This document shows positions 24,391 to 36,067 of a stretch of DNA of 64,000 bases, one piece after another. The notes below the pieces were generated by a model. That model was given only the letters and a program-made list of their open reading frames with translations. It ran no database searches and was not told where the DNA came from. The stretch comes from Harmothoe impar (Eukaryota > Annelida > Polychaeta > Phyllodocida > Polynoidae): assembly GCA_947462335.1 (NCBI GenBank), contig OX381721.1:41318488-41382487 (forward strand), given 5' to 3'. The number at the start of each line of letters is the position of its first letter. Position 1 is the stretch's first letter. The position numbers were made by a program, and so were the translations under genes.

Positions 24391-26276
24391 CTAAATCCAT
24401 AAGGAACCACATGAAGGATCGTCCACTTACAGGTGCATTAATAGCGATTAAGGATGATATTGTTGGGCCCTATTCTGTATTTTGTTGATAAGTAGTTAGG
24501 GTAAGCCATGTGTTATCAATGGTAATCGATTCCACAGCTATAGACTTTCATTCTGAATTTCAATAGACAAAATAAACAGTGAAACTCTCCGGTCAAGCAA
24601 GCAGGTCATAGCTGCCTGAGCAGGTAACATTGAGAGGAGCAGCTCACACTTGGTATTTCCAACTATCAATAGATCACAGGAGATATTCGGACTATCACCT
24701 GTATGGTGTATGGTTTGGAGAAGATGAATGATGCATCTACAGAGCTATGTTCACTGATATTTGTATCTGGACTATGACTGGGCATAACCACACAAATGTA
24801 CTATGCACTTTGAAATATGATTTATCGTTGACAAAGATACCTTGTCATAAAGGCTTTCTATACATCTGTATTTTTATGAGCTTCAAACAAAGTCCACAAA
24901 GGGGACATGGTGGTACCTATGTATATCACTCTGATTTAGAAAAATCTTTGTCAGCTGTCAAACTACATTGACACAGATCCCTGTGCCCTGTGACATCCAC
25001 CTCACCCTTCTTACAAACAGCAGGTGTACTGTGGGGTATTTACCTCCGTTTACCTACTCCTGAACCACTACCTTACACAGGAGGTGTTTTGTAGAGCATT
25101 AATCTGTGTATTCACCCCAGTGATTATAGGCCGATTATAGTCATTCACAACTGTAACTGAGTCAAAGATCATACCATGATGTGTGTAGAGGTGTCAAGGG
25201 GTAACAGGCCGATTATAACCCTTCAAGGTTTTTTTTAAAGATTGTGAACGATATCACCATTGTCTTGATTTATAATCTCAGTTGTGCCTGCTGAGATTAA
25301 GGTCAGTTAACCAAGAATGCAATGCCTAAATAATTTGTTTATATTTCTCAAAATAAAGGAATAATGAAACCGTGTATATCTGAATGAGGTATTTTGAGGT
25401 TGATGTTTAAAGACAAAGTTATAATGGTTTACACACGATTTGCTAGTCTGATCCTCTAATGAATACTAAGCAGGTGTAGTCTGACAGATTTATTCAGTGT
25501 GGCTAAAAATGTGGGTAATAGTTGTACCGTGAGGTGGGTGTAAAATCAGATAACAAAGTGGAATTCAGCAGTAAGTTTTGAACCTGATTCTCCCACTTGA
25601 CGTGTACCAGTCTAATATGTGTGAATACTACCTGATATGGCGATTGAGTTATCACTGCAAGTGTTTTGTGCCATTATAGCGGATTATATCAGGTTATACT
25701 ACACGAAAACACCACTTGAATAGGAAAACTATACTGTGTAACACCTAATGAAAACCACCACAGAATTGCTATGGCTGGTTTTATGCATTACACACCTGTA
25801 CATAACTACTAATTGAAATAGTTTTCAAATTATTTATGGTGTATCCTCATTGACCGATTTCTTGATTCTAGTAGTAACAGTCATAATTATGATCATTGTA
25901 ATTTAGAAGTCATTACAGTTACTAGCTGTCAACAGAAATTATTTATGCTTAAGTCAGTAGATTAGAGTCCAGAATTGTCATCATTTGACTGATATCAAAA
26001 TGTACAAGAGCGAGCCTGTGGCCATAGAGATAACATTGAACAGAATAATACCATGCACCCTAACCCTGCCTACCTACAACCAAATAATATGAAAGCAAAT
26101 GTAGATTTGTGTGCACCAACAGGAGGAGGTATGGTAATGTGGCCTTACTTCTAGAAATGGCAGGACAGAACGGAAACCCAGGTATTATAGCATGTTTGCA
26201 CTGTCCTAGGTCCTATACACATAGCATCAGGGTGTAATGTTAGCAGGGGAGTCAATAATGTCAGCTTTACTGTCAC
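24391..26276. other. Non-coding stretch
   Basis: No exon is supported apart from its neighbours. No repeat or element is obvious. Confidence 0.4.
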
Positions 26277-26316
26277 CTGCTGTGGTAGTGGCCAGGTACA
26301 TAAGGTGATGGAGTAC
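26277..26316 (-). CDS. Candidate 40-nt micro-exon
   Basis: On the minus strand a pyrimidine-rich region (26320-26500) ends in ACATAACACTGTAG. It is followed by 40 nt and a CAGCAG|gtgacag donor. The phase 1 to phase 2 frame reads TPSPYVPGHYHS and joins both 29984-30037 (out phase 1) and 24323-24390 (in phase 2). The other two frames are also open, one of them phase 0 to 1, so the phase match is suggestive only. The donor is weaker than consensus. Confidence 0.25.
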
Positions 26317-26512
26317 CTACAGTGTTATGTAGGCTGGAGGTGTGTATGTTTGGGTAGTGTGTGGGCGGGAGAGGGAGTGTATGCAAAGCAGGTAGAGCTA
26401 GAGGTGCATGTGGTAGAATGAGATGAGAAAGGGAGACAGAGGAAAAGAGAGAGACACACACCGAGACAGGTAAAAGCTCAGAGAGACAGACGGAGGGAGA
26501 CATACAGGCAGA
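26317..26512. repeat. Purine/pyrimidine-asymmetric low-complexity tract
   Basis: The plus strand is rich in GAGAG, GGGAGA and GACAGAC words; the minus strand is correspondingly CT-rich. It lies immediately upstream, in minus orientation, of the possible micro-exon and could serve as its polypyrimidine tract. The Ser/Leu/Val-rich minus-strand open frame through it is low complexity. Confidence 0.5.
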
Positions 26513-26665
26513 GTGATGGAGGGGAGAGTGGTCTTTCTAATGAATTATACTGGGAGGCGGTAGGCTACCAGGATAATGTTTAGAATAAAAGTTATAAAAC
26601 ATACCATCACAGAAAAATGGATGTGTTTCAGATTGCCCATAATCAAAACAGGGCCCTTGTGAGGC

Positions 26666-26731
26666 CCCTAAGTCTCAAAAGGCCCCTATCCCTCAAACAT
26701 TTGTGGGGTAGGGGCCTTTTGAGACTTAGGG
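26666..26731. ncRNA. 66-nt hairpin with perfect 23-bp stem
   Basis: The arm at 26666-26688 (starting CCCTAAGTCTCAAAAGG) is the exact reverse complement of 26709-26731, with a 20-base loop. Pairing stops abruptly outside both arms. Size and stem length resemble an animal microRNA precursor, but a perfect stem is also typical of a young foldback or hairpin-siRNA locus. Either strand could be transcribed. The structure is certain; its role is not. Confidence 0.4.
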
Positions 26732-27606
26732 CACACCTGAAGTCCCTAAATGTCGAGAAATTCCCTATATAGCCCTCCCTAGAAGTTCTAATCCAATGTT
26801 GATTGCATTTTTAGCCATTCTGGGACTATATGGGTCAATTCAATGGTCAATGAGTGGAGCTTGCAGGCTACAAGTCATCGACGCAGTTCACGAGTTAATT
26901 TCTGGGGAGTTATGAGGCCTAAGTTCAATATCCACCTTACCTACCCTAGATTTTCAGACCATGGTACATGAAACACATTTTCTTGGCCTTATAAATGTGA
27001 GGAGATCTATAATCTACCTAGCATGAAGGTTTGGTCCGGTATCTCACTCGGGCCAGATGGTGACCTATGCACTCAGGTTAATACTGGGCACAAAGGTCAT
27101 TCATTCTGGCTGCTTATGGCGGAGGTATCAAATGGACAAAGGCCAAGGGGACAAAAATAAAATCTAAAAGAAGACCTGTGAATAAAGGATCTGCCAGCTG
27201 TGTGAGGAGAGGTCTCAGGTGTCACCGTTAAATATCGATCTCCGATGGAGATAAGATGGCTGGTCAGACAGTGGACAGTGATGCGGGTAGGGTGGTAACC
27301 AAGTGAGGTATGGGGTGCTGTGTAACAATAACTTTTTTCCAAGGTTGCATTTTATTCAGCAACATTAACCACTTCAACATTCTCTTTAATTTGTTCTCTC
27401 ACCTCCTTATCCACCCCTCCATATATAGAGCGTACACCTTCATGGTGTATATTTATTGTGTTTGAAAAAAAAAGATTCCATCATCATCATTATTTGAAAG
27501 TTATATTGGACATATGGAACCCCATAGTAGTGGGTCAGTATTGGGGTGGGGTGTGGTCAGTGGACACTCTCAGGGCTAATCCCCAGGTAACAGGTAAACC
27601 ACTCAC

Positions 27607-27698
27607 CTTACACCCCAGGTACCCACACCCCACTGTCAGCCACACCTCCCTGATATGGTCCCACAGCCCCATACCACACCTGCTACTGTGGGGCATGG
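27607..27698 (-). CDS. Candidate internal exon, 92 nt
   Basis: Minus-strand acceptor GTGGTCAGTTTTACAG is followed by 92 nt and a strong donor, GTGTAAG|gtgagtgg. Only one frame is open: phase 1 in, phase 0 out, 30 codons starting MPHSSRCGMGLWDHIREVW. The incoming phase matches exon 29984-30037. Its outgoing phase does not match the frame preferred for 26277-26316, so it may be alternative to the pair downstream, or one of the two is wrong. A competing plus-strand frame exists but lacks comparable splice sites. No domain is recognised. Confidence 0.35.
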
Positions 27699-27880
27699 CT
27701 GTAAAACTGACCACAACCATCAGGCTCCATACCTTGCCAGTACAAGTGGATCCATAATCTGTTTTACATGATATTGTGTTAAATACCCAAGTCAAGACAA
27801 GCCAATCCCATTGTAAGGCCACACAGTGCATAGCTAGGGTCTCTGTTACTTCAGAATATTATGGTATATATTTAAGAGAA

Positions 27881-27991
27881 TCCCAGTGGGCACACAATTC
27901 AGTCCAATGTTGAATCAACCTTCAATCAACATTTTAATTAACATTGACAACCATGTATCAATGCTGATTCAATGTACTGTGCTCAATGGGA
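27881..27991. mobile_element. 111-bp MITE with CCCAGTGGGCACA-type ends
   Basis: The left end TCCCAGTGGGCACA and the reverse complement of the right end TCCCATTGAGCACA form 14-bp imperfect inverted repeats. The interior is built from TTGAATCAAC/TCAACATT words in both orientations, a pattern common in dispersed short elements of invertebrate genomes. No coding capacity is present, and it lies in a putative intron. Confidence 0.65.
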
Positions 27992-28050
27992 TGCAACCAC
28001 CATTTACACACATTTGATCATTGAATTGTACATGTGTATCTAATAATTAT

Positions 28051-28070
28051 GATTGATTGATTGATTGATT
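28051..28070. repeat. (GATT)5 microsatellite
   Basis: Five exact GATT units. No association with a gene is visible. Confidence 0.9.
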
Positions 28071-28946
28071 ATTCATTTATTTGTCCTGTCAAAAAGATTA
28101 TGAAAATCACCTGTTGGAAATAAATGCTCTTTAAACTCAAAATACTGCACCGGTGGTAAGAAGCCATGCTCTATGATGAGCATCACATACTACATCATAG
28201 ATTAACTGTCATAGTATGACAGCTGTACTTTCCCACAGGTTCATAATGGTTCCAGTGTCCTAGTCTAGCTGTATGTGAAGGTGCATGTGTGTATTGGATG
28301 ACCATTGTAAGTGGGCATTAATAATTCATAGACACTGCAGATTGTCAGGTATGGTGCTGGCATCTTCTGTGGGATAGCAAGGAGGGTGGTGGATATAGTA
28401 CCTGCCATCTTGAAACCCAACAAATGTGTCTCCTACCAATATACATTGTATCATTTGAAAAATTGTCATGTTTTTGATTTCCTCCTTGTTTGGCAATTGC
28501 ACATCATTGGAGGTAATGGAGAATGGGGTTAGCTAAACGGTTAAGAGGGGGTGAGGGGGCAAGGATGACACACCTGTGCCCCTCCCTAATGTCATACCTG
28601 TTAGAGATTGTCAATGGTATTCATTGATTTGAGATAGCCAGATGTACTGGGGGTGGGGTAGGTCACTGGCTTAGTTTTTGGCGGGATTTTTTCACTGTAG
28701 GAATGCGCCCGAGGGCTGACTTCCAAAATAGCCTAACTGACCATCTGCCCGCACAGAACATTTTAGGGATTGTGATTATAAATGCCTGTGTATGAGTCGA
28801 CGTTTGAGTAACGTTGACCTTTCTTGATTTAATTGAGATTCTCCACAAGTAGAATTCTTCTATGGTTACTACATTCTAGCAGCCTATATTATCAGTGCTC
28901 TAAAATACAACGGATTTTGTAGCTACAAACACTACGTTTACTTCAG

Positions 28947-29143
28947 TATTAGCCCTATCCAAGTTGGCAACACGAAGGATACTTATTAAAGACACAGATA
29001 TATTACTCATCTGCCAAAAAGAAATCACTTTGAAAATTCCTGAGGAAATCTTTATGAACCTAAATTTATACAAATCCCTTTTACAGTACTTAGCAAATCG
29101 GACCTTATGCACTATAGGCAATGGAGTACACCCACTATCATAG
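28947..29143 (+). CDS. Weak candidate terminal exon on the plus strand
   Basis: TACGTTTACTTCAG is a plausible acceptor. It is followed by a 64-codon open frame (phase 1 in) that begins LALSKLATRRILIKDTDILL and ends at TAG. The frame is also open for about 14 codons upstream of the proposed acceptor. The peptide looks ordinary (mixed charged and hydrophobic residues) but matches no family I know, and a minus-strand frame is open over the same bases. With six frames over 64 kb, open stretches of this length are expected by chance. Confidence 0.18.
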
Positions 29144-29236
29144 ACTATGCAGGCCAGGGGGTTGAGTCAAGGTGGTCACAGTCCTAATAGTGAACAGATA
29201 CATTAAAGGTGCCCCCAGGGTGCTGCATCCTGGTGG

Positions 29237-29410
29237 TCAGAGGGTAAGTAACGGGCAGGTGACCTGAGTATTGTTGGGTAGGGGAGGGGGAGGGTCTGTA
29301 TAGGCACCCTGAGGCTGTGGAGAGGGACAGGTGGGTGTGGCTATAGGGGAGCCATAGACAACACAGGGACTAGTTGTACACCCAGTACCCTTTATATCAG
29401 TACCCTGAAC
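29237..29410 (-). CDS. Candidate 3'-terminal exon or chance frame, proline-rich
   Basis: On the minus strand a good acceptor (CCAATTTGTTGCTGCAG) leads into a phase 0 frame of 57 codons ending at TGA (29237-29239). It includes SPCVVYGSPIATPTCPS and a YTDPPPPLP stretch. No clear AATAAA follows. It does not fit by phase after exon 29984-30037 (out phase 1). On the plus strand there is a strong donor, CAGAGG|gtaagtaa, at 29242-29243, without a good acceptor. It may be an alternative terminal exon or accidental pyrimidine-rich sequence. Confidence 0.22.
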   Translation of the reverse strand, partial: VQGTDIKGTGCTTSPCVVYGSPIATPTCPSPQPQGAYTDPPPPLPNNTQVTCPLLTL

Positions 29411-29983
29411 CTGCAGCAACAAATTGGGACAGCTTCCTAATATTGAAGTTTAGAGCTATAGATATGAGGATTAGGCCTACCTTTGAATCAGTAAAATAGT
29501 TAGAAGGTCACCCTTTGAAGTATTAGTGACCATTTTGTACTTCAATGCATTGCCATTGTTTCCCACTGTGGACTATTTTGCAGCTAGATTCTCTGCAACT
29601 CTATACCAACACTGATCAAAAGCATTTCGACTAACACATCATATGTCCACTTTAAACAGTACAGAACATTAAAGTAACAGGCTATCATTGCAGTGTTTAC
29701 CGCCATATGGTCTCAGACTCAGCTAAAGATAGCAATTTTAACAGACAATAAGAGCATCTGCCACACCAATCGTGGGCGATAACTAAGCACAATAAGTGTT
29801 TCTGGCGTACAGGGACATGGAAAGTGGTACTGTATGTACCTTAAATACATGTGTCTGTCCCATCGGCTATTGTACAAAAGGTATCACAGCCACATCAGAA
29901 ACAAATCAGCAATGATTATAAACTGTATATACTGAAGAGCAAAGACTCCTGCTTGAATTAAGGGTTTTAATCATGTCCCTTAC

Positions 29984-30037
29984 CTTGTGTCACACAGGTA
30001 TGGCGAATGTGATGGTAGATGCCAGTAATAAACTCAC
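29984..30037 (-). CDS. Internal exon, 54 nt, protein not recognised
   Basis: Minus-strand acceptor GATTACATTTTTCTGTTACAG is close to ideal, and the donor ACACAAG|gtaaggg is good. Of the three frames only one is open across the exon: phase 1 in, phase 1 out, reading EFITGIYHHIRHTCVTQ. A plus-strand reading of the same segment has no donor. Together with 62694-62822 this is the best evidence for a minus-strand gene. Upstream in the transcript it is phase-compatible with 35074-35140 (out phase 1). The function is unknown. Confidence 0.5.
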
Positions 30038-30389
30038 CTGTAACAGAAAAATGTAATCAGATTAGTTATAAAACACTATGCATCATTCAATTATAGTCGT
30101 ACTATTATAGATTGCAATGGTTCTATATAATTATACACCGATATATTGTATTCATTTTGGAAAGTGCTTTCGTGTACATTCCCATCATGAGAAAGTAAAC
30201 AGAAGAAAAAACAATGAGTACAGTTAAATACTAGAAATTATGTGAGCCAATATTTTTGATGGAAGAGAATTCTGTCCAGAAGGAATGTAACTTTTATGAC
30301 ATTTTAACAATTCATTCATGGCATTTTAACCTCCAACACCGGCCCCTCCCCCTTACCCCAATGCCATGACCTGTCCCACCCATGTCCAG

Positions 30390-30469
30390 GTGGGGGTCAC
30401 CTGCACACTGGGTGGTGGATTCTTTAGTAGTGAACCCACTAACCACCTGTACCCCTCCCCACATCACAG
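30390..30469 (+). CDS. Candidate exon on the plus strand
   Basis: A pyrimidine-rich acceptor (CCTGTCCCACCCATGTCCAG) precedes 80 nt, and the donor ATCACAG|gtgagtcagg is strong. The phase 0 to 2 frame starts VGVTCTLGGGFFSSEPTNHL; a second frame is also open. It is opposite in strand to its neighbours. It could belong to a nested or overlapping plus-strand gene, or be a false positive in a C-rich island. No domain can be assigned. Confidence 0.28.
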
Positions 30470-32831
30470 GTGAGTCAGGTCACACAGCATGCATACCATG
30501 TCTAACAGTGTAGGGCTGAGGGAAATTGTATGATAATACCTGAATGATTAACTATTAATGTTAGATATAATGTTATTTTGTATAATATCATATTGCCTAC
30601 GTCTGTATTCATGTGGGATAAATACATTTTAGAATCTTTATATTTATACATTAGAAAATGTGCCCTGTTGGGTTTTGGGCCTGGATATCTGAGAAATTAG
30701 TTTTTCTATAATCTCACAGCATCATTTCAAAGAAAAAACTACAAAAGACAGAAGGTGAATAATGTGCAACATGACTAGTGCATAAGAATATTACCAATGC
30801 CTAACCAGGTGCCAAAGACTGTCAACCCAATGTCCCATCCTTAGTAATGGAAATAACATAATATGGTTTGTCATGGTAAGGGGTTGTGGGGAGTGGGAGG
30901 AGGATACCATGAAGGGTGTACACCCATCCACACCCATATGCCTGTCAAACACTGAATACTCTAATGACAGGATATGTCCCTGTTTTGTCCATGCTTTGGA
31001 AACTGACCACAGGTATCCTGTTCTCACCCCCTAGGGGCGCCATTGCATTGTGGGTACACGCTAACCAATATGGCGGACAGTGATAGACAAGTTGTAATTT
31101 AGCGAGGAAGATTGGCAGCTCTGAACTCTGCATTGTTGAGTTCAGGATCGAATTTCCTAAATACATGTATGATTCAGATAATGTGACTTTTAATATGCTG
31201 CTCTGTAATAACACAAGGGTGATGTTTCCCCTTGCAATAATTTGTCAATGAAGTGAAAAAATGTATATTCTTTTATTGTAAGCAGACATCTACCTCTGTA
31301 TAAATAGCCAATGAAGGTTACATGGATAGTTTACAGTTGCACTGCACGGGACTCCCACAGGTGGAGATAAGAACCATGAAACTGTTCTCCATGTAATGGT
31401 TTAGGAGCAGACCCAACGCAAGAGCACAATTTAATCCACTTAATGTTTAATAACACATTTTAGAACATGCATATGGATGGTTTCAATGATTGTTGGGTTT
31501 CAGCTATTAAAGGGAAATAAATGGACACATTTAATGCATTTTCTTGGTGAATTCAAAAGCATAAATACAAGAACTGACCCGACATTGAGCTGCCAGATCG
31601 TAATGTCGTACATTCAATTCAGCGTTTTAGTAGGGGTGTGGTCTCTTAAAGCACTTTAATTGGATTAAATGTGTTGGGCTCTATAGCTACGCACCTAGAA
31701 AACACATTTAAAGCTAAACTAGTGCCAGCTCGGTTCGTCTATTATAATTCAATTCCTGTATATTGAACATACTATCTTAATCTTAGGATCAATTTAGTGT
31801 GGATCAAGGGTTTAGAGTAGCATGATCCAGTGACCGGGAAGATCTTAATGTATCACTTGTTGTATGTTATGATCGGTTAAATAAAAAACAAAACAAAAAA
31901 AACAACCTTTTTTCAATAGAATTTTGCATTGTTATAATGTACAATGGTTTAGGTGATAGAAGACAACATATATCGTCTTACATAATATAACAGCAATCCA
32001 TCAAATGTCCAAAGAGGGCTAATTCCTACAGGCATTTAAACATCCATCTTTAATCCAATGGGTGTGTCAGTACCTTGAAACCCAAAGTAAAATCAATAGT
32101 CTAAAGATAAACTTAAGTGTATAGTGCCGGTAGACAACTAACTTATTTATTGGACATTGAAAGTGATGGATGAATTCCTTTGTGATCCCCACTTTGTGAT
32201 CTTCACTTTGAATATAAAAAAGCTAAGAAGGCTAGACATAGACATTTCTTAAGGGAATTAACAACTATTATACATTTATGTGAGGAGAGCACACTGACTG
32301 ATTGGCTTCAACAATAGCCTGTTTTTTCTATTAAAATTAGAACCGTTTGATTTCTATTTTTATCAACTAGACCTACAGAAATCCATCCAGAAATCAATGG
32401 ACGCAACTTAACGGGAATTAAATTTCGCAGTTTAAGATACATGATACATTCAATTGTCAGCCATTTCGTTCAGCGAATCGTTCTAAATTCAAAACATCAC
32501 AAAAAGCTAACTGCTCGGTTCAATTCAATTTCAAGTAGCCTATTTGTATAATGCCTGCTCTACAAAAATAGCCCCACCTTTCTATATGTGTATCACTAGC
32601 AATTGTCAAGATGTGTGAAAGCTTAGACCTCCCCTGTTGAAATTGGTTAGATACTGATAGCATCTGGTTTGCATATCTAGTGGGGTATCTGCCCCTATAC
32701 CTGACACACAGAGACATCTAGTGACAGGTAATGACATCAGAGATAGGGTCAAGTCTCAATGTATATTGTAAGGAGGTATAGTATAGGTGTAGAAGCTTTG
32801 AGGTATACTGGTTCCCAAGTCTACCTCACGT
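30470..32831. other. Non-coding stretch
   Basis: No well-supported exon. Around 30790-31060 open frames exist on both strands next to moderate splice-like sites, but none is clearly better than chance. Confidence 0.35.
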
Positions 32832-33029
32832 CTACACTGTAAAAAGTTGGTTGCCATTTTTGTAGGTGTCCGGTAGATTTTACTCTAGATGTGCAGTATA
32901 TTGTAGGTAACCAGAAGAATCTGCTGTAAATCTAAGGTGGATTGTACTGTAAATCTATTCCACAGTAGATCCTACTGTATATCTACAGTAGATTCTACTG
33001 TGTACTTACACTAACTATTTACAGTGTAG
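32832..33029. mobile_element. 198-bp MITE, CTACACTGTAAA-type
   Basis: The left end CTACACTGTAAAAAGTT and the right end AACTATTTACAGTGTAG are inverted repeats with one mismatch in 17. The interior is dominated by TACTGTA, TAGATCTAC and GTAGATT words that are themselves partly palindromic. A diverged copy in opposite orientation lies at 56288-56425 and shares AGTTGGTTGCC next to the terminus. No coding capacity. Confidence 0.8.
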
Positions 33030-35073
33030 CCGGACAGAGGGGCCTTCCGCCATAACAGAATGATGATTCAGTATCCAACAGTTCCAATGCAATTCTGCCA
33101 AATATCAAGTTATCAAAAAGTATCATTCATAACTTTGTAAAATAAACTATTCAATTATAAAAAATAGCTTTGATAACCCTCAATGTACAGGGGCAAATAA
33201 ATGTCATTTCCTTACCAATGTGAAACAGGTGTTATCCAAGAACGACCCTTTGTGATATAGATATCGTTCTATGACCAATAAACACAAAAGATGGATAAAG
33301 ATATATACATAAATGACTGAAGATGATACATAGCTTTGCTTTACCCGAGGCAGCTGTCGTAGCCTCTCCTTACCAAAGACATAAGCTGACACCAACAATG
33401 ACATATGTCCAGATGGCCACGTGATAAACTCACATCTTTAACAGCCAATGATGTATTCAACGTGACGTAACCTTCAATCTGGGAGGGTACGAGGGTGTTG
33501 ACTTCAAGAGGTTGGGAGCCTTAGAATGGGACAAAAGGGAGCTGATAAGGAGCTATCAAATCATTGTTGGGAGTGAGAAATGTATATCTTATTGCAATCT
33601 AAGAGTCTTGGGGGGGGGGGGGATTCCCTTTGGTAAAGGGGAATCTGTATGAAGATATACACATCAACTGCCATAACGATCTTCTATCGGCCTGGGGTGT
33701 TGATGTCTGTATGCATAGGTAGGTGTGTTGGGGGGGGGGGTCCTGTACAAATTCGAAGATTTGTGACATTTTCAACACTACCTAATGGGCGATGTTTGAG
33801 ACGAAATTGAGATGTCATACATACATAAATTTATGTATTAAGTTTTCCTCTCTTGTCTGATTTTCATATACATGTAATCTACCCCCATTTGAGAACTAAA
33901 TTAAATTATACCCAATTTCCGAATTGATAATGCCATTCGCCGACGCTCCTCACTGCTGTCCTATATTATACTGTAAGAATTCGGATACATATAGTTTATA
34001 TTGCTGTCCAAGTCTGTCCCAAGGTCTATGACCTTGGAGGCAGCTGGTGTCACTCTTGACACGTCCTAGACATGACCACAATGTCAATATGTTGACACTG
34101 CAATGTCAACATGTGACAGTGTCTGTGTGTCGTTATCAATGTAGACAATGTGTCAGAAGCACTCTTATATAATTGTAACTGCTGCATTACTGAGCAGTAA
34201 AGTATTATGCTTATTGCAAGTTAGCTTTGTGGCTATAGAACTTTCCTATGTAAGGAAAAGTGACCAGAGTAATATCGGAAGGATGCCCATGGGGTTAAAA
34301 CTGTTTCTGATACAGATAACTAAATTTAAATATCCTATTTAAATGTTAATCATGTCATGAGTGTAGTGTCTGCTATGATGCAAGTTCTGACCTGAAAATG
34401 CACTGATAACATAACTTTACATGAACTGACATGCCATTTTTATAGTATTACCACAATGTATATACATAGTTGGACATGTACACAGATACAGTCAACATGT
34501 ATATGTAACATGTTGCTCTCCACCTATCATGATACAGCTGCTGCCACACTCAGTCATCATTCTGACACCTAATGGCACTTACCAAAAGGTAATCCAGAAC
34601 TCATAGAGTTACTCTCATGGTATATAATATATCCCCATGCCTATCTGCCTATATCAATGTGTGCACTAGATGCACCAGTTGACTCCATTGTCACTTCCTG
34701 ATGGTTACTGTAGGGATTTGCCATAGGGGGAAGAGCTCTATGCATTTATTTAGCTAAGAATAACAAAGCAGAATAGTATGAATAGCATAATATTATACAT
34801 GTATACCACTTTTTATTTAACTGTTCTATATTTCTGTTGACTACAATTGCAATGGCTTTAATACTTGCCAGTTGCAGGATGGATGGGTGTAAGCATGTAG
34901 AGGGTAAATATGAGGAAAGGGTTTTAAAAACCAGGGGTCAGACTACAATAGAAGTAAAGATTTTTTCACGGTGTGTGGACGCAATAATACTAGGTATTAA
35001 GCTTCCACCAGACACCCTGGTATAGAAACACCCCACCCCCCATCCCACACGCCAAAACACACACCTTTCCTAC
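33030..35073. other. Non-coding stretch with poly(G) runs
   Basis: G13 at 33610-33622 and G11 at 33730-33740. Good minus-strand donors (gtaagga near 33209-33213 and 33371; gtaagt near 34580) are not matched by convincing acceptors. A CATTGTTGACA-type dyad of TGTTGACA words occurs near 34090-34115. I call no exon. Confidence 0.35.
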
Positions 35074-35140
35074 CTGTCCACCCCACACCATCAGCTGACC
35101 ACTCACCCAAACCTCCAGCATCCCACTTGGGGTTCAGCAC
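35074..35140 (-). CDS. Candidate internal exon, 67 nt
   Basis: Minus-strand acceptor ATCTCCTATTGTCTCAG is strong and the donor GTGGACAG|gtaggaaa is acceptable. Only one frame is open: phase 0 in, phase 1 out, 22 codons beginning VLNPKWDAGGLGEWSADGVG. It is phase-compatible with 36957-37110 before it and 29984-30037 after it in transcript order. The Gly/Trp/Asp-rich peptide suggests nothing specific to me. Confidence 0.4.
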
Positions 35141-35635
35141 CTGAGACAATAGGAGATACATCACTATACTGCTATAGTCTATACCCTGTCCCATACCACA
35201 CTCACACAGTTACAGATTGTTTGCAATCACAGCACACATATACCATGTCTATTATGTTCCATTCCTCTCCGTCCAGGCATGGACCTATAAACTATATGGA
35301 CGCTCATGGTCCAGGTTACTACTTATTCCCTAGTGTCTACAGATAGACGATGTGTGTACAATTATGTTATTGTTACTATTACATCAGTTTACACGTAATA
35401 TGTGTATGAGGATATTATCCTCTGTCTATTCCCGCTATTCTACAACACTGCTGCTACTACTCTCGAGGTACACCCTCATGTATTAACCTGTGCTCCATTG
35501 TTTTAAGTCAATAAGGGTGTACTGCAAACCCTCCCTGTCCCCTGCCTTCCTTTAATGCCCCCTCTCCTCCTGCCACCTCGGTACAGTCCACCCCAGGGTT
35601 AATTGGACCGTGACGGCCAGTGGCGACCAGTCACG

Positions 35636-35740
35636 ATACTGCCAATTACATTTGTCCGCATGACCCTAATTGCCATTGTCCACCATATGTTTATTTTCAA
35701 TTGCGTCTAATTTCTGCAGACGCGGGAAATTTAAGACGCC
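35636..35740. promoter_or_regulatory. Possible neural-type enhancer, SOX/homeobox/FOX words
   Basis: Within about 100 bp: CCAATTAC, CATTTGTCC, CTAATTGCCATTGTCC (SOX-like ATTGTCC beside a homeobox core), CCATATG (E-box) and TGTTTATTTTC (forkhead-like). The density is higher than in the surrounding sequence, but such words are short, so this is a weak inference. Confidence 0.22.
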
Positions 35741-36018
35741 GTTACAAATGATGTGGATAGAATAACTGCGAACAGAAAGGCAGGAATAAAGAGCCAACAC
35801 CTGTCCCTTTCGAGAAGAAAATGGAAATTATGAGACGGTAGTAAGTAGTCATAAAGATAGATCTATAGAAGGTATACATGATTCATCTATCCGGTTTGAT
35901 TGTTTAAAACTGAGAAAACCCTGGATATGTCTTGGTTTTCTTTTAGATTTAGGTTCAATTTGGGTTTAGGTTTATGTTTGAAAAGGAAATTTGTCTGAGG
36001 AAATGTGACAATGTGTTA

Positions 36019-36067
36019 CTGGGAGAAGGGACTTAAGTGCACCCTGCACCAAAGTCTCTTTTCACAG
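36019..36067. repeat. 49-nt hairpin, copy 1 of 2
   Basis: Arms at 36019-36041 and 36045-36067 pair at 18 of 23 positions around a CCC loop. The whole unit is related to 58800-58848: both start CTGGGA-AAGGGAC and share GTGCACCCTGCAC at the centre. Copy 1 is more diverged. It could be a tiny foldback element or a structured RNA. Confidence 0.7.

Noticed and set aside
33204..33404. Minus-strand frames with hydrophobic, membrane-like runs near two gtaagg donors
   Set aside because: No matching acceptor; stops lie just upstream of the hydrophobic frame.
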